Positions 18,442 to 26,463 of a stretch of DNA of 64,000 bases are shown here, in pieces. Location: assembly GCF_019931145.1 (NCBI RefSeq), contig NZ_JAIOUV010000001.1:496001-560000 (forward strand), written 5' to 3'. The notes beneath the pieces were generated by a model, which searched no databases, was not told the DNA's origin, and worked only from the letters and a program-made list of their open reading frames with translations. Each line of letters begins with the position of its first letter. The first letter of the stretch is position 1. Source of the DNA: Marinicella meishanensis (GTDB lineage Bacteria; Pseudomonadota; Gammaproteobacteria; Xanthomonadales; Marinicellaceae). A program made the translations under genes and the position numbers.

Positions 18442-19329
18442 ATGCAACAAACTGACCAAGCCGCCGCCGAAGCCGCCGGAGGCAACGAAAACCTGATCAC
18501 CCAACTGAAAAACCAAGTCTCAGAATACATGACCAACCCCGAGTTGTTACTCGATGTGGCCCAGTCTTTGTTGCTGGCACTGCTGATCTTTTGGGTCGGC
18601 AAGCGCATCGCCAAACTGGTCAGCAACATGACTGGCAAGGGCCTGAGCAAAACCGGCAATGAATTGATTCTGGTCAACTTCATCAAAAACATCATTTATT
18701 ACGTGTTGTTGGCGGTGGTCATCGTCATGGCCTTGGGTCAATTGGGCGTGCAAACCACTTCGTTGATCGCGGTCATGGGTGCCGCTGGTCTGGCCATTGG
18801 TTTGGCCTTGAAGGACTCCTTATCCAACCTGGCCTCAGGGGTGATGTTGGTGCTCACCCGTCCGTTCCAAAAAGGCGACTTTGTGGACGTGGCCGGGACC
18901 TCCGGCAAGGTCACCGAGATCAAATTGTTCAGTACGTATTTGCTGTCCCCTGACAACAAAAAGCTGATCATCCCCAACGGTCAAATCACGGCCGATGTGA
19001 TCACCAATTACACGTCTGAAGGCAGGCGCCGGATTGACTTGGTGATTGGGGTGGATTATGCCGATGACATCAAGCAGGCCAAACAGATTTTGGAAGACAC
19101 CGTCAAGGCCCATGAATTGGTGCTGTCCGATCCGGCACCGGTGGTGCAGTTGGGTGAGTTGGCCGATTCCAGCGTCAACTTCAAAGTGCGGCCTTGGGTC
19201 AACACCGATGATTATTGGACGGTGCACGCCGATTTGATGGAACAAATCAAACTCAACATCGAAGCCGGTGGTTGTTCGTTCCCATTTCCACAGCGGGATG
19301 TGCATCTGTACGAAAACAAAGCCAGCTAA
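18442..19329 (+). CDS. mscS: MscS-type mechanosensitive channel
   Basis: The 295-residue product has three predicted membrane helices and matches small-conductance MscS in length (286 in E. coli). The pore helix TM3 shows the typical Gly/Ala packing (AVMGAAGLAIGLALKDSLSN), followed by the beta domain (RPFQKGDFVDVAGTSGKV) and the alpha/beta cytoplasmic cage ending in PFPQRDVHLY. The channel opens on hypo-osmotic shock to release solutes. The frame is open upstream, but ATG 18442 has a GGGAG ribosome site and fits the family N terminus. It is separated by about 95 nt from the hydrolase gene. Confidence 0.95.
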   Translation: MQQTDQAAAEAAGGNENLITQLKNQVSEYMTNPELLLDVAQSLLLALLIFWVGKRIAKLVSNMTGKGLSKTGNELILVNFIKNIIYYVLLAVVIVMALGQLGVQTTSLIAVMGAAGLAIGLALKDSLSNLASGVMLVLTRPFQKGDFVDVAGTSGKVTEIKLFSTYLLSPDNKKLIIPNGQITADVITNYTSEGRRRIDLVIGVDYADDIKQAKQILEDTVKAHELVLSDPAPVVQLGELADSSVNFKVRPWVNTDDYWTVHADLMEQIKLNIEAGGCSFPFPQRDVHLYENKAS

Positions 19330-19348
19330 ACAACCGCCTCCAGGCACC

Positions 19349-19379
19349 AGCCCCGCAAGCTGCTTGTGGGGCTTATTTG
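19349..19379 (+). terminator. Intrinsic terminator after mscS
   Basis: An 11-bp stem with one G-T pair (AGCCCCGCAAG with CTTGTGGGGCT, loop CTG) is followed by TATTTGT. It lies between the converging mscS and methyltransferase genes. The T-run is broken, so efficiency is uncertain. Confidence 0.62.
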
Positions 19380-20110
19380 TGGGCCACCGCCACCAAGCGC
19401 TCGGCGGTCAGATCGTAGTCATCACCGGTCAATGAACCGAAGATGGTGACCTGTTGGAAGCCAGCGGTTTGTAACATCTGGGTCAATTCATGCGCTGAAT
19501 ACACAAAGTGTTCATATTCCCAGCGGTGGGCTTGATCACCCCGCACCAGGATCCATTCATTGGCATAGACGCTCATGTCGTTGATCAATATTGGCCGCTC
19601 AAAACGCAAGTCGCCGTTGACATACTCGGTGCAATGCACCGGTTCGATGGCATGGGCGGCTTGTTCTTTGCCAAAGGTGTCGATCACCAAGGTGCCACCG
19701 GGGTTCAGCCATCGGTGGGCGTTGTTCAGCACCTGTTGGTTGTCTGCTGGTTTGGGATAATAACCGAATGAAGTGAACAGATTGGTGATCAGGTCGAACG
19801 AGTCCTGCGGCTGAAAAGCCAGCAGATCGGCTTGCACCAGGCTGGCATCCAAGCCTTGTTGGTCGATCAAATTGGCGGCCTGGTTCAGCAGAAATCCGCT
19901 CAAATCAACCCCGGTGACCGTCAGTCCTTGGCGGGCAAAGCCCAACACATGGCGTCCGGGACCGCAAGCCAAGTCCAGCACCGATGCCACCGGCTGTGCC
20001 ACCAATTGCAGGATTTGTTGGCATTGTTGATTGGCCAGGGTGAAGCTGTCTTCGTCGAACATGCAGGGGTAAAAAATTTCCCACATGTGGTTGTCGTCAT
20101 ACCAGGGCAT
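19373..20110 (-). CDS. Class I SAM-dependent methyltransferase
   Basis: The product is about 245 residues and has a clear motif I, VLDLACGPGRHVLGFARQG, followed by TVTGVDLSGFLL (motif II acidic residue) and DLITNLFTSFGYYPKPADN (motif IV region). The C-terminal half contains a beta strand pattern typical of small-molecule methyltransferases. The N-terminal MPWYDDNHMWEIFYP is a known style for this group. The frame is open to a TTG at 20137, but ATG 20110 is preferred. The substrate cannot be told from sequence. It converges with mscS and is separated from the YegP-like gene by a terminator. Confidence 0.83.
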   Translation of the reverse strand: MPWYDDNHMWEIFYPCMFDEDSFTLANQQCQQILQLVAQPVASVLDLACGPGRHVLGFARQGLTVTGVDLSGFLLNQAANLIDQQGLDASLVQADLLAFQPQDSFDLITNLFTSFGYYPKPADNQQVLNNAHRWLNPGGTLVIDTFGKEQAAHAIEPVHCTEYVNGDLRFERPILINDMSVYANEWILVRGDQAHRWEYEHFVYSAHELTQMLQTAGFQQVTIFGSLTGDDYDLTAERLVAVAHK

Positions 20111-20135
20111 GGTGTTCTCGGTGAATTGCTTGGAC

Positions 20136-20164
20136 AAAAAAAGACACTTTAACGAAAAAGTGCC
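20136..20164 (-). terminator. Intrinsic terminator after the YegP-like gene
   Basis: On the minus strand GGCACTTT pairs with AAAGTGTC (one G-T pair) around a 6-nt loop and is followed by seven T residues. It separates the YegP-like transcript from the methyltransferase gene. Confidence 0.8.
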
Positions 20165-20195
20165 TTTTCTGATAGTCTCAAAATGGAATCAATGC

Positions 20196-20528
20196 TTATC
20201 TTTCATCGACCACCGCGGCATCGGCGGCGTTTTTGGCCACGGAGGCCATGCCATTCTTACAACCGCTGTCGGTCTTGTACATTTGCGAGCGACCGATTTC
20301 CTGGCCGTTGTTGGCTTTCAGGACGAAGTAGGTGCGACCGTCTTTGGCTTCGCGGCATTCAAATTTGGATTCGTCACCGGCGTTGGCCCGGACTGACTCA
20401 ATGCCATTTTCGCAACCAGAAGCCGAGCTGTAGCCTTGTGATTGTAAAATCACTTCACCATTGCCTGCTTTCAACACAAAATAATCTTTACCGTCTTTAC
20501 CTCTTGTAATGCAAAATTTTCCTGCCAT
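20196..20528 (-). CDS. YegP family (DUF1508) protein with two internal repeats
   Basis: The 110-residue product consists of two related units of about 50 residues. Each has the order FxxxxGKDGxxYFVLKAxNGxxIxxSQxYxxxxGCxNGxxSVxxNA. Unit 1 covers about 1-50 and unit 2 about 54-103. The family is common in proteobacteria and of unknown biochemical function. Small, soluble and without a signal peptide, it is predicted cytoplasmic. It is a single-gene unit ended by a good terminator, and divergent from lptD. Confidence 0.9.
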   Translation of the reverse strand: MAGKFCITRGKDGKDYFVLKAGNGEVILQSQGYSSASGCENGIESVRANAGDESKFECREAKDGRTYFVLKANNGQEIGRSQMYKTDSGCKNGMASVAKNAADAAVVDER

Positions 20529-20650
20529 GATTAAAAACTCTCTCTGTTTGAGGTGACCGAAAGCTGGCTGTTGTCACAATCAGTGGTCACTGTATAAATA
20601 ATAAATATCCGTGGGGGACATTTGCCTGTAACCATATTAAAATAGGCGAT

Positions 20651-20677
20651 TGAGAATGTAAAACACATATTATAAAA
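20651..20677 (+). promoter_or_regulatory. Possible sigma-70 promoter of lptD operon
   Basis: TTGAGA (20651-20656) and TATAAA (20672-20677) are separated by 15 bp in an AT-rich intergenic stretch upstream of lptD. The spacer is short of the 17-bp optimum. I found no convincing sigma-E-type box, which drives lptD in E. coli. Confidence 0.3.
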
Positions 20678-20701
20678 GTTTACAATTGCCTTGGTACTAG
20701 T

Positions 20702-22879
20702 TTGAAGAATCGTTCATTGCAGGCGCTGACCGGCGTCATTTTCAGTTTACAGTTTTGCGTTGTGGCCGATGCACAGGTGGCCTCATGTCCGGCCGTCGAT
20801 GTGTTGTTGACCCCGGAACAACGCCATTGTGTCAGTCAAACGGTGACACCAGGTAAAATTGGCTTGTTGGCCAAACGTTCGGCGCGCTTGGGCGAAGGTG
20901 AGTTTTTGTTGGATGGTGATGTGTGCATCATGCAAGACGACCTCCGTTTGATGACGCCACGCTTGCATTACTTTCAACAACAACAGGTGTTTGACAGTGA
21001 GGGCGGGGTGTTGCTGCAAAACAGCACACAACGCATCAGTGCCGACAACATCCACTTTGATTCAGTGCAACGCACTGCTGATTTGGGCGGGGTCAATTTC
21101 TTTTTAATGGACTCCGACTTCAATGGGCAAGCAGACCGCATGCAGCTCAATGACGACCAATCACAATTGAACCGCTTGACCTTTTCCACCTGTTCTCCTG
21201 AACAGCGGGACTGGGAAATTGTGGCCAAATCGGCTGACCTGGACCACCAAGCTGGCATGGGCACGTTCCGTGGCGTCAGCTTGCGTTTCAAAGACGTGCC
21301 GATTCTGTACCTGCCATGGGCCAAACTGCCGTTGAACAATGACCGCCGCACTGGCCTGTTGGTGCCCGGCATTTCATACTCAGACAACACCGGCTTGGAT
21401 TTGTCGTTGCCGTACTACATCAACATCTCGCCCCAGGTGGATGCCACCTTGGTGCCGCGTTTCCTGCAACAGCACGGCGTCATGTTGGGCGCGGAGTTTC
21501 GCTATTTGTCGGCCCGTTCACGCGGCACTTTTGAAGGCACGTATTTGCCCAATGATGACCGCAGAGACCGCGATCGTGGCTTGATTGATTACCGCCACCA
21601 AACCCGCTTTGCCGATCGCTGGTTGTTCAGCAGTGACCTCAACCACGTCACCGATTCGCAGTACTACGAGGATTTTTCCAACAGCTCATACATCGCCTCC
21701 ACACCCTATCTGCGCAGTGCCATCAACGTCCGTGGAGACGGTTTGAACTGGCGCTTTTTTGCCGGCATCAATGACTATCAGGTGTTGAGCCAAAACATCA
21801 CCGCCAGCAATGAACCCTACCAAACCTTACCAGAGATCTCATACTCTTGGTTTGATTACAATTACCAACAACAACTCAACTACGGGGTGCGCACCGAGCT
21901 GGTGAATTTTTACCGGGAAGACTCGGTGGGTGCGTGGCGCAGTGACATCACGCCTTGGATTGAGAAACAATGGTCCAATGCCTGGGGCTACATCAAACCC
22001 AAGCTGCAGTACCGCAGCACCCATTACCAGTTTGATGACGACCGCGAGGACTTGTCGCGCAACCTACCCATTGCCTCGGTGGATCTGGGCATGAGCTTTG
22101 AGAAAGCCATGCCGTCAGGCGGGTTCAAGTCATTGGAGCCTCGGTTGTTCTATGTCTATGCGCCAGAGCGGGATCAAACCGACATGCCCATCTTCGACAG
22201 CCGTGAACTGACCTTTGGTTCTTCCTTGTTGTTCCAAACCAATCGCTTTTCCGGTGCCGACCGACAATCAGACATGAATCAAGTGGCCGCTGCCATCACC
22301 CACCGCAGCTTTGCAGCCGATGGCAGTGAACTTTGGAACGCCACCATCGGTCAAATCAAATATTTCGATGATCAGCTGGTGCAAATCATCAATCAGCCTG
22401 AGGATTTAACGAAATCTCCATTGATCATCGAATACAATCACTTTTTGACGCGGTATTGGAATGCTGGATTGAGTTTGCATTATGACCAGTCGGCCGAAGA
22501 GATTGAACGGGGCTTGTTGCGGGTGCAACGCAAAGGGGCCAACAACAGTGTGCTCAACTTTGCCTATCGGTTTCGACGCAATCAGTTGGAACAGTTTGAC
22601 ACCTCATTTGTGATCCCCATCAAAGACCAACACCGCCTGATTGCGCGATGGAATTATTCCACCCGCGATCACAAAACGATTGAAGCGCTGTTTGGTTATG
22701 AGCGCAAAAACTGCTGTTGGGCCTTTCGGGTGATGGGCCGACATTATTTGACCGATGAATCCGGTCAATCCAACAACGGCATCTATCTGGAAATACAATT
22801 CAATGGCTTGGGCTCGCTGGGCCGCAACCCAAGACGCATACTGAAACAAACCATAGCAGGATACCAAGAGGTCTTTTAA
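20702..22879 (+). CDS. lptD: LptD, outer-membrane LPS assembly protein
   Basis: The 725-residue product has a signal peptide (about 1-24, cleavage after VADA), a periplasmic OstA-like N-terminal domain (about 50-170) and a C-terminal beta-barrel. It shows Cys29 near the mature N terminus, a Cys in TFSTCSPEQRDW and the adjacent Cys pair in ERKNCCWAFRV near the end, the pattern used for the inter-domain disulfides of E. coli LptD. It forms the LPS translocon with LptE. The start appears to be TTG at 20702, with no obvious strong ribosome site; no in-frame ATG lies near. It is the first gene of lptD-surA-pdxA-rsmA-bioD. Confidence 0.94.
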   Translation: MKNRSLQALTGVIFSLQFCVVADAQVASCPAVDVLLTPEQRHCVSQTVTPGKIGLLAKRSARLGEGEFLLDGDVCIMQDDLRLMTPRLHYFQQQQVFDSEGGVLLQNSTQRISADNIHFDSVQRTADLGGVNFFLMDSDFNGQADRMQLNDDQSQLNRLTFSTCSPEQRDWEIVAKSADLDHQAGMGTFRGVSLRFKDVPILYLPWAKLPLNNDRRTGLLVPGISYSDNTGLDLSLPYYINISPQVDATLVPRFLQQHGVMLGAEFRYLSARSRGTFEGTYLPNDDRRDRDRGLIDYRHQTRFADRWLFSSDLNHVTDSQYYEDFSNSSYIASTPYLRSAINVRGDGLNWRFFAGINDYQVLSQNITASNEPYQTLPEISYSWFDYNYQQQLNYGVRTELVNFYREDSVGAWRSDITPWIEKQWSNAWGYIKPKLQYRSTHYQFDDDREDLSRNLPIASVDLGMSFEKAMPSGGFKSLEPRLFYVYAPERDQTDMPIFDSRELTFGSSLLFQTNRFSGADRQSDMNQVAAAITHRSFAADGSELWNATIGQIKYFDDQLVQIINQPEDLTKSPLIIEYNHFLTRYWNAGLSLHYDQSAEEIERGLLRVQRKGANNSVLNFAYRFRRNQLEQFDTSFVIPIKDQHRLIARWNYSTRDHKTIEALFGYERKNCCWAFRVMGRHYLTDESGQSNNGIYLEIQFNGLGSLGRNPRRILKQTIAGYQEVF

Positions 22880-22881
22880 TC

Positions 22882-24141
22882 ATGAAAAAAATGACATCAT
22901 TCATATTTTTATTCATCACCGCAGTGGCACCAGCACAACAGTTGCTGGATGAAATCGTGGCGGTGGTCGATGACAACGTCATCATGCGTTCTGAATTGGA
23001 CCGTGCGGTGGCTTCCATCAAGCGCCAAATCGAAGCCAGTGGCAACCAAGTGCCACCGGCTGACATCCTCAATTCACAGGTGCTGGAACGGTTGATCGTG
23101 CAGGAAATCCAAATCAACCGCGCCGAATTGGTCGGCATTCGGGTGGCCGATGCCGAAGTGGATGCGGCTTTGAGTAACATCGCCTCACAAAACGGCATGA
23201 CTTTGGCACAAATGCAACGAACCATCGAACAAGATGGCTTCAGTTTTGCCGATTTTCGTCGCGACATGAAGCGCGACATGCAGGCTGAACGCGTGCGCTA
23301 TGCCTATGCCAATTCCAGCGTGAAAATTTCCGATCATGAAATCGATTTGTTCTTGGCCGACAATGAACTGGATCAGGGTGAAGTCGACATCCAGCATCTG
23401 TTGATAGCCACCAGTGCTGAGAACGATGCCGCCGCCACCGAAGCGGCCCGCACCGAAGCCGAAGAGCTGTTTGAAAAAATCCAGAACGGCGAGAACTTTG
23501 CGGTCTTGGCCACCAAGTACTCCGATGGTCAGAAAGCCCTGGAAGGCGGTCGCCTGGGTTGGCGCCCTGTGAATCAGTTGCCACCGTTGTTCGCCGAGCA
23601 GGTGAAATTGATGAGCGCCGGTGAAGTGACCCGCCCGATCCGTTCACCCAGCGGGTTTCACATCATCAAACTGTTGGACAAGAAAAGCGAGACCACCAAA
23701 ACCGTTGATCAATACAATGCGCTGCACATCATGGTGGAAACCAATGAAGTGATGGCGCCGCGCGAAGGCATGAATGTGGCCAATGACCTGTATGACAAAA
23801 TCATGGCCGGTGATGACTTTTCGCAACTGGCCGAAGAGCATTCTGATGACCATTCATCGGCTCCCTTGGGTGGGGATTTGGGTTGGTTTCAAATCAACCA
23901 GTATGGCCAACGCATCGGTGAAGTGATCCAGTCCCTGGATGTCAATGAGGTGTCCGAACCCTTCCAAACCGAAGCCGGTTGGCACATCATCAAGTTCATG
24001 GGTAAGAAGGAAGCCGATGTCACCGAAGAGTTTCAACGGGCCCAGGCCTCCAACGCCATCCGCGCGCGCAAAGTGCAAGAGCTGATCGAATCGTGGATTC
24101 GGGAAATCCGCGGCGAAGCTTTTGTTGAAATCAGAATTTAA
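22882..24141 (+). CDS. surA: SurA, periplasmic chaperone and peptidyl-prolyl isomerase
   Basis: The 419-residue product has a signal peptide (about 1-19), an N-terminal chaperone domain opening with LLDEIVAVVDDNVIMRSELD, and two parvulin domains. The first spans about 172-265 (VDIQHLLIAT to FHIIKLLDKK), the second about 280-375 (YNALHIMVET to WHIIKFMGKK). A C-terminal helix completes the chaperone core. SurA escorts unfolded outer-membrane proteins to the BAM complex, and LptD is a known client, which explains the conserved pairing. The start is 2 nt after the lptD stop. Confidence 0.96.
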   Translation: MKKMTSFIFLFITAVAPAQQLLDEIVAVVDDNVIMRSELDRAVASIKRQIEASGNQVPPADILNSQVLERLIVQEIQINRAELVGIRVADAEVDAALSNIASQNGMTLAQMQRTIEQDGFSFADFRRDMKRDMQAERVRYAYANSSVKISDHEIDLFLADNELDQGEVDIQHLLIATSAENDAAATEAARTEAEELFEKIQNGENFAVLATKYSDGQKALEGGRLGWRPVNQLPPLFAEQVKLMSAGEVTRPIRSPSGFHIIKLLDKKSETTKTVDQYNALHIMVETNEVMAPREGMNVANDLYDKIMAGDDFSQLAEEHSDDHSSAPLGGDLGWFQINQYGQRIGEVIQSLDVNEVSEPFQTEAGWHIIKFMGKKEADVTEEFQRAQASNAIRARKVQELIESWIREIRGEAFVEIRI

Positions 24142-24164
24142 TCCCTGCGGTTCAGAGACGCCAG

Positions 24165-25082
24165 ATGATCGCCATCACCCTGGGTGAACCCGCCGGCATC
24201 GGGGTCGAGCTGGTGGCACAACTGGCCATGCAGCGGGCCTTGGATGATTGCGTGTTGGTGGGAGATGCCAACTGGATCCGCGACGCCTTGCCCGATGTCG
24301 CCGAGGTGAATGTTGAGCATGTGCCCATGGCCACCCGACCCGTACCGGGTCAATTGGACCAGCGCAATGCCGAGTACGTGTTAGAAACCATTCGGGTGGC
24401 GGCCGACGGCTGTCAAAGCGGGCGTTTTGCCGCCATGGTCACCGGGCCCATTCACAAAGGCATCATCAATGAAGCCGGCATCCCCTTTTCAGGACACACC
24501 GAATACCTGGCTGCATTGACCGACACCCCCAAGGTGGTGATGATGTTGCTCAATGAAGTGATGCGCGTGGCTTTGGTCACCACCCACCTGCCATTGAAGG
24601 ACGTGTCGGCCCAGATCACGGCCGCTGAATTGAGCCAAGTGATTCAGATTTTGCACCAAGACATGGGGCGAAAATTTGGCCTTAAACAGCCAAAAATAGG
24701 GGTCTGTGGTCTCAACCCGCATGCCGGTGAAGGCGGCCACTTGGGCCGCGAAGAGCTGGACACCATCATCCCCACCTTGGACGCCTTGCGCCAAACCGGT
24801 ATGGACCTGGTGGGCCCGATACCGGCTGACACCTTGTTCACACCCAAACAGGTCAAACACCACGACGCCATATTGGCGATGTACCATGATCAGGGTTTGG
24901 CCCCTTTGAAATATGCCGGCTTCGGCCGGTCGGTGAACATCACCTTGGGCTTGCCCATCATCCGCACCAGTGTCGATCATGGCACCGCCTTGGACATCGC
25001 CGGCCGGGGTTTGGCCGATGCCGGCAGCCTGCAAGCCGCCATCGACTTGGCCCGATCTTGTGTGGCCCGGACCGCGGCATGA
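24165..25082 (+). CDS. pdxA: PdxA, 4-hydroxythreonine-4-phosphate dehydrogenase
   Basis: The 305-residue enzyme oxidises 4-phosphohydroxy-threonine with NAD+ in DXP-dependent pyridoxal phosphate synthesis. It has the N-terminal ITLGEPAGIG signature and the three metal-binding histidine segments: SGHTEYLA, VTTHLPLKDV and AMYHDQGLAPLKY. TALDIAGRGLADAGSL marks the C-terminal NAD site. It is about 20 residues shorter than E. coli PdxA, mostly at the N terminus. Its stop overlaps the rsmA start in an ATGA arrangement. Confidence 0.95.
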   Translation: MIAITLGEPAGIGVELVAQLAMQRALDDCVLVGDANWIRDALPDVAEVNVEHVPMATRPVPGQLDQRNAEYVLETIRVAADGCQSGRFAAMVTGPIHKGIINEAGIPFSGHTEYLAALTDTPKVVMMLLNEVMRVALVTTHLPLKDVSAQITAAELSQVIQILHQDMGRKFGLKQPKIGVCGLNPHAGEGGHLGREELDTIIPTLDALRQTGMDLVGPIPADTLFTPKQVKHHDAILAMYHDQGLAPLKYAGFGRSVNITLGLPIIRTSVDHGTALDIAGRGLADAGSLQAAIDLARSCVARTAA

Positions 25083-25831
25083 AAGCCAAGAAGTCTCTGG
25101 GCCAAAACTTCCTGCAAGACCAGGCAGTGATTCATGGCATCATTCAGTTGATTCACCCACAAGCCGGCGAGTCGATCATCGAAATTGGTCCGGGCCAAGG
25201 CGCCATCACCGATCATTTGCAGGCCAGTGGCGCGCAATTGCGCTTGATTGAGTTGGACCGTGACTTGATTCCTCAGCTGCAGCAGCGTTACGCCACAGCT
25301 GACAACGTACAGATTGATCACATGGATGCCTTGCAGTTGGTGTTGTCTGGGGAGCCAGTCAAAGTGGTCGGCAATTTGCCTTACAACATTTCATCGCCCT
25401 TGTTGATTCGCTTGTTGTATCAAGCCGCCCACATCCATTCAGCGGTGTTCATGTTACAAAAAGAAGTGGTGCAACGCGTTTGTGCCGAGCCGGGAGACAA
25501 AACCTTCGGCCGCTTGTCGGTGATGCTGCAACACCGCTTTGATTGTTCGGCGCACTTGGACATCCCGCCCACCGCCTTCATCCCACAACCCAAGGTCGAC
25601 TCGCAAATCTTGCTGCTGACGCCCAAGACCAAGCCCACTGACTTGCCCCTGCCGGCCTTAGAACAATTGGTCAAACAGGCCTTTGCCATGCGCCGCAAAA
25701 CCATCCGCAACAACCTGAAAAAAGGGGTCAGCAACGAACAACTGGCACAGGTGGGCATTGATCCGGGACAACGGGCCGAAACCATTTCGCTGGCCCAATA
25801 TGAACAGTTGGTGTTGTTGCTCAACGCATAA
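25079..25831 (+). CDS. rsmA: RsmA/KsgA, 16S rRNA dimethyladenosine transferase
   Basis: The 250-residue product dimethylates two adjacent adenosines in helix 45 of 16S rRNA and acts as a late 30S quality checkpoint. Visible motifs are KKSLGQNFLQD at the N terminus, the SAM motif IIEIGPGQGAIT, and the target-base motif NLPYNISSPLL. FAMRRKTIRNNLKK is the conserved C-terminal element. The start ATG 25079 overlaps the pdxA stop, so translation is coupled. Loss of this enzyme gives kasugamycin resistance in other bacteria. Confidence 0.96.
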   Translation: MKAKKSLGQNFLQDQAVIHGIIQLIHPQAGESIIEIGPGQGAITDHLQASGAQLRLIELDRDLIPQLQQRYATADNVQIDHMDALQLVLSGEPVKVVGNLPYNISSPLLIRLLYQAAHIHSAVFMLQKEVVQRVCAEPGDKTFGRLSVMLQHRFDCSAHLDIPPTAFIPQPKVDSQILLLTPKTKPTDLPLPALEQLVKQAFAMRRKTIRNNLKKGVSNEQLAQVGIDPGQRAETISLAQYEQLVLLLNA

Positions 25832-25837
25832 AACCGC

Positions 25838-26437
25838 ATGCAGATCACCCGCCATCAAGACTTGCCCAGTTGTTTCATCACCGCCACCGACACCGATGCC
25901 GGTAAGACGTTCGTGTCTTGTCAGATCCTCAAGGCCTGGCAACAACAAGGGCTCAAAGTAGCGGCCTACAAACCCGTGGCCTCTGGAGCCATTTGGCAAC
26001 ACGGTCAGCTGGTCAGCGAAGACGCATTGGCTTTGCATGCCGTGACAAAACAGCCCCTGGCTGAGATCAACCCTTACACCTTCGAAGCACCGGCCTCACC
26101 GCACATCGCCGATGTTGACGGTGCTTTTGCTATGGATGCCTGTTTGACTCACTTCCGGCAGTTGTTGGCCAATTATGACCGGGTATTGGTCGAGGGCGTG
26201 GGTGGTTGGTGTGTGCCCTTGAATGAAGAACTGATGTTGGTTGATCTGGTCAAAGCCATGAATTTGCCGGTGGTGATGGTGGCCCGCATTGGCTTGGGTT
26301 GCATCAACCACAGCCTGTTAACCATCGACCGAATCCGGCAAGACACCGACCTGTATCATGGTTGGATCGCCAACCGCATCGACCCCGACTTCAATGATGC
26401 CGAAGCCAACATCCAAGCCATCATTGACCGCAGCTGA
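25838..26437 (+). CDS. bioD: BioD, dethiobiotin synthetase
   Basis: The 199-residue product closes the ureido ring of dethiobiotin from 7,8-diaminopelargonate, CO2 and ATP. It has the P-loop-like TATDTDAGKTFVSCQ, a substrate lysine in AAYKPVASG, and the switch region LVEGVGGWCVPLNEE. It is somewhat shorter than E. coli BioD (about 225). It starts 6 nt after rsmA and is the last gene of the lptD operon, a place often held by apaG and apaH. No other bio gene is in the window. Confidence 0.92.
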   Translation: MQITRHQDLPSCFITATDTDAGKTFVSCQILKAWQQQGLKVAAYKPVASGAIWQHGQLVSEDALALHAVTKQPLAEINPYTFEAPASPHIADVDGAFAMDACLTHFRQLLANYDRVLVEGVGGWCVPLNEELMLVDLVKAMNLPVVMVARIGLGCINHSLLTIDRIRQDTDLYHGWIANRIDPDFNDAEANIQAIIDRS

Positions 26438-26463
26438 AGCCAGCGGCGGTCAACGCCAAAACA

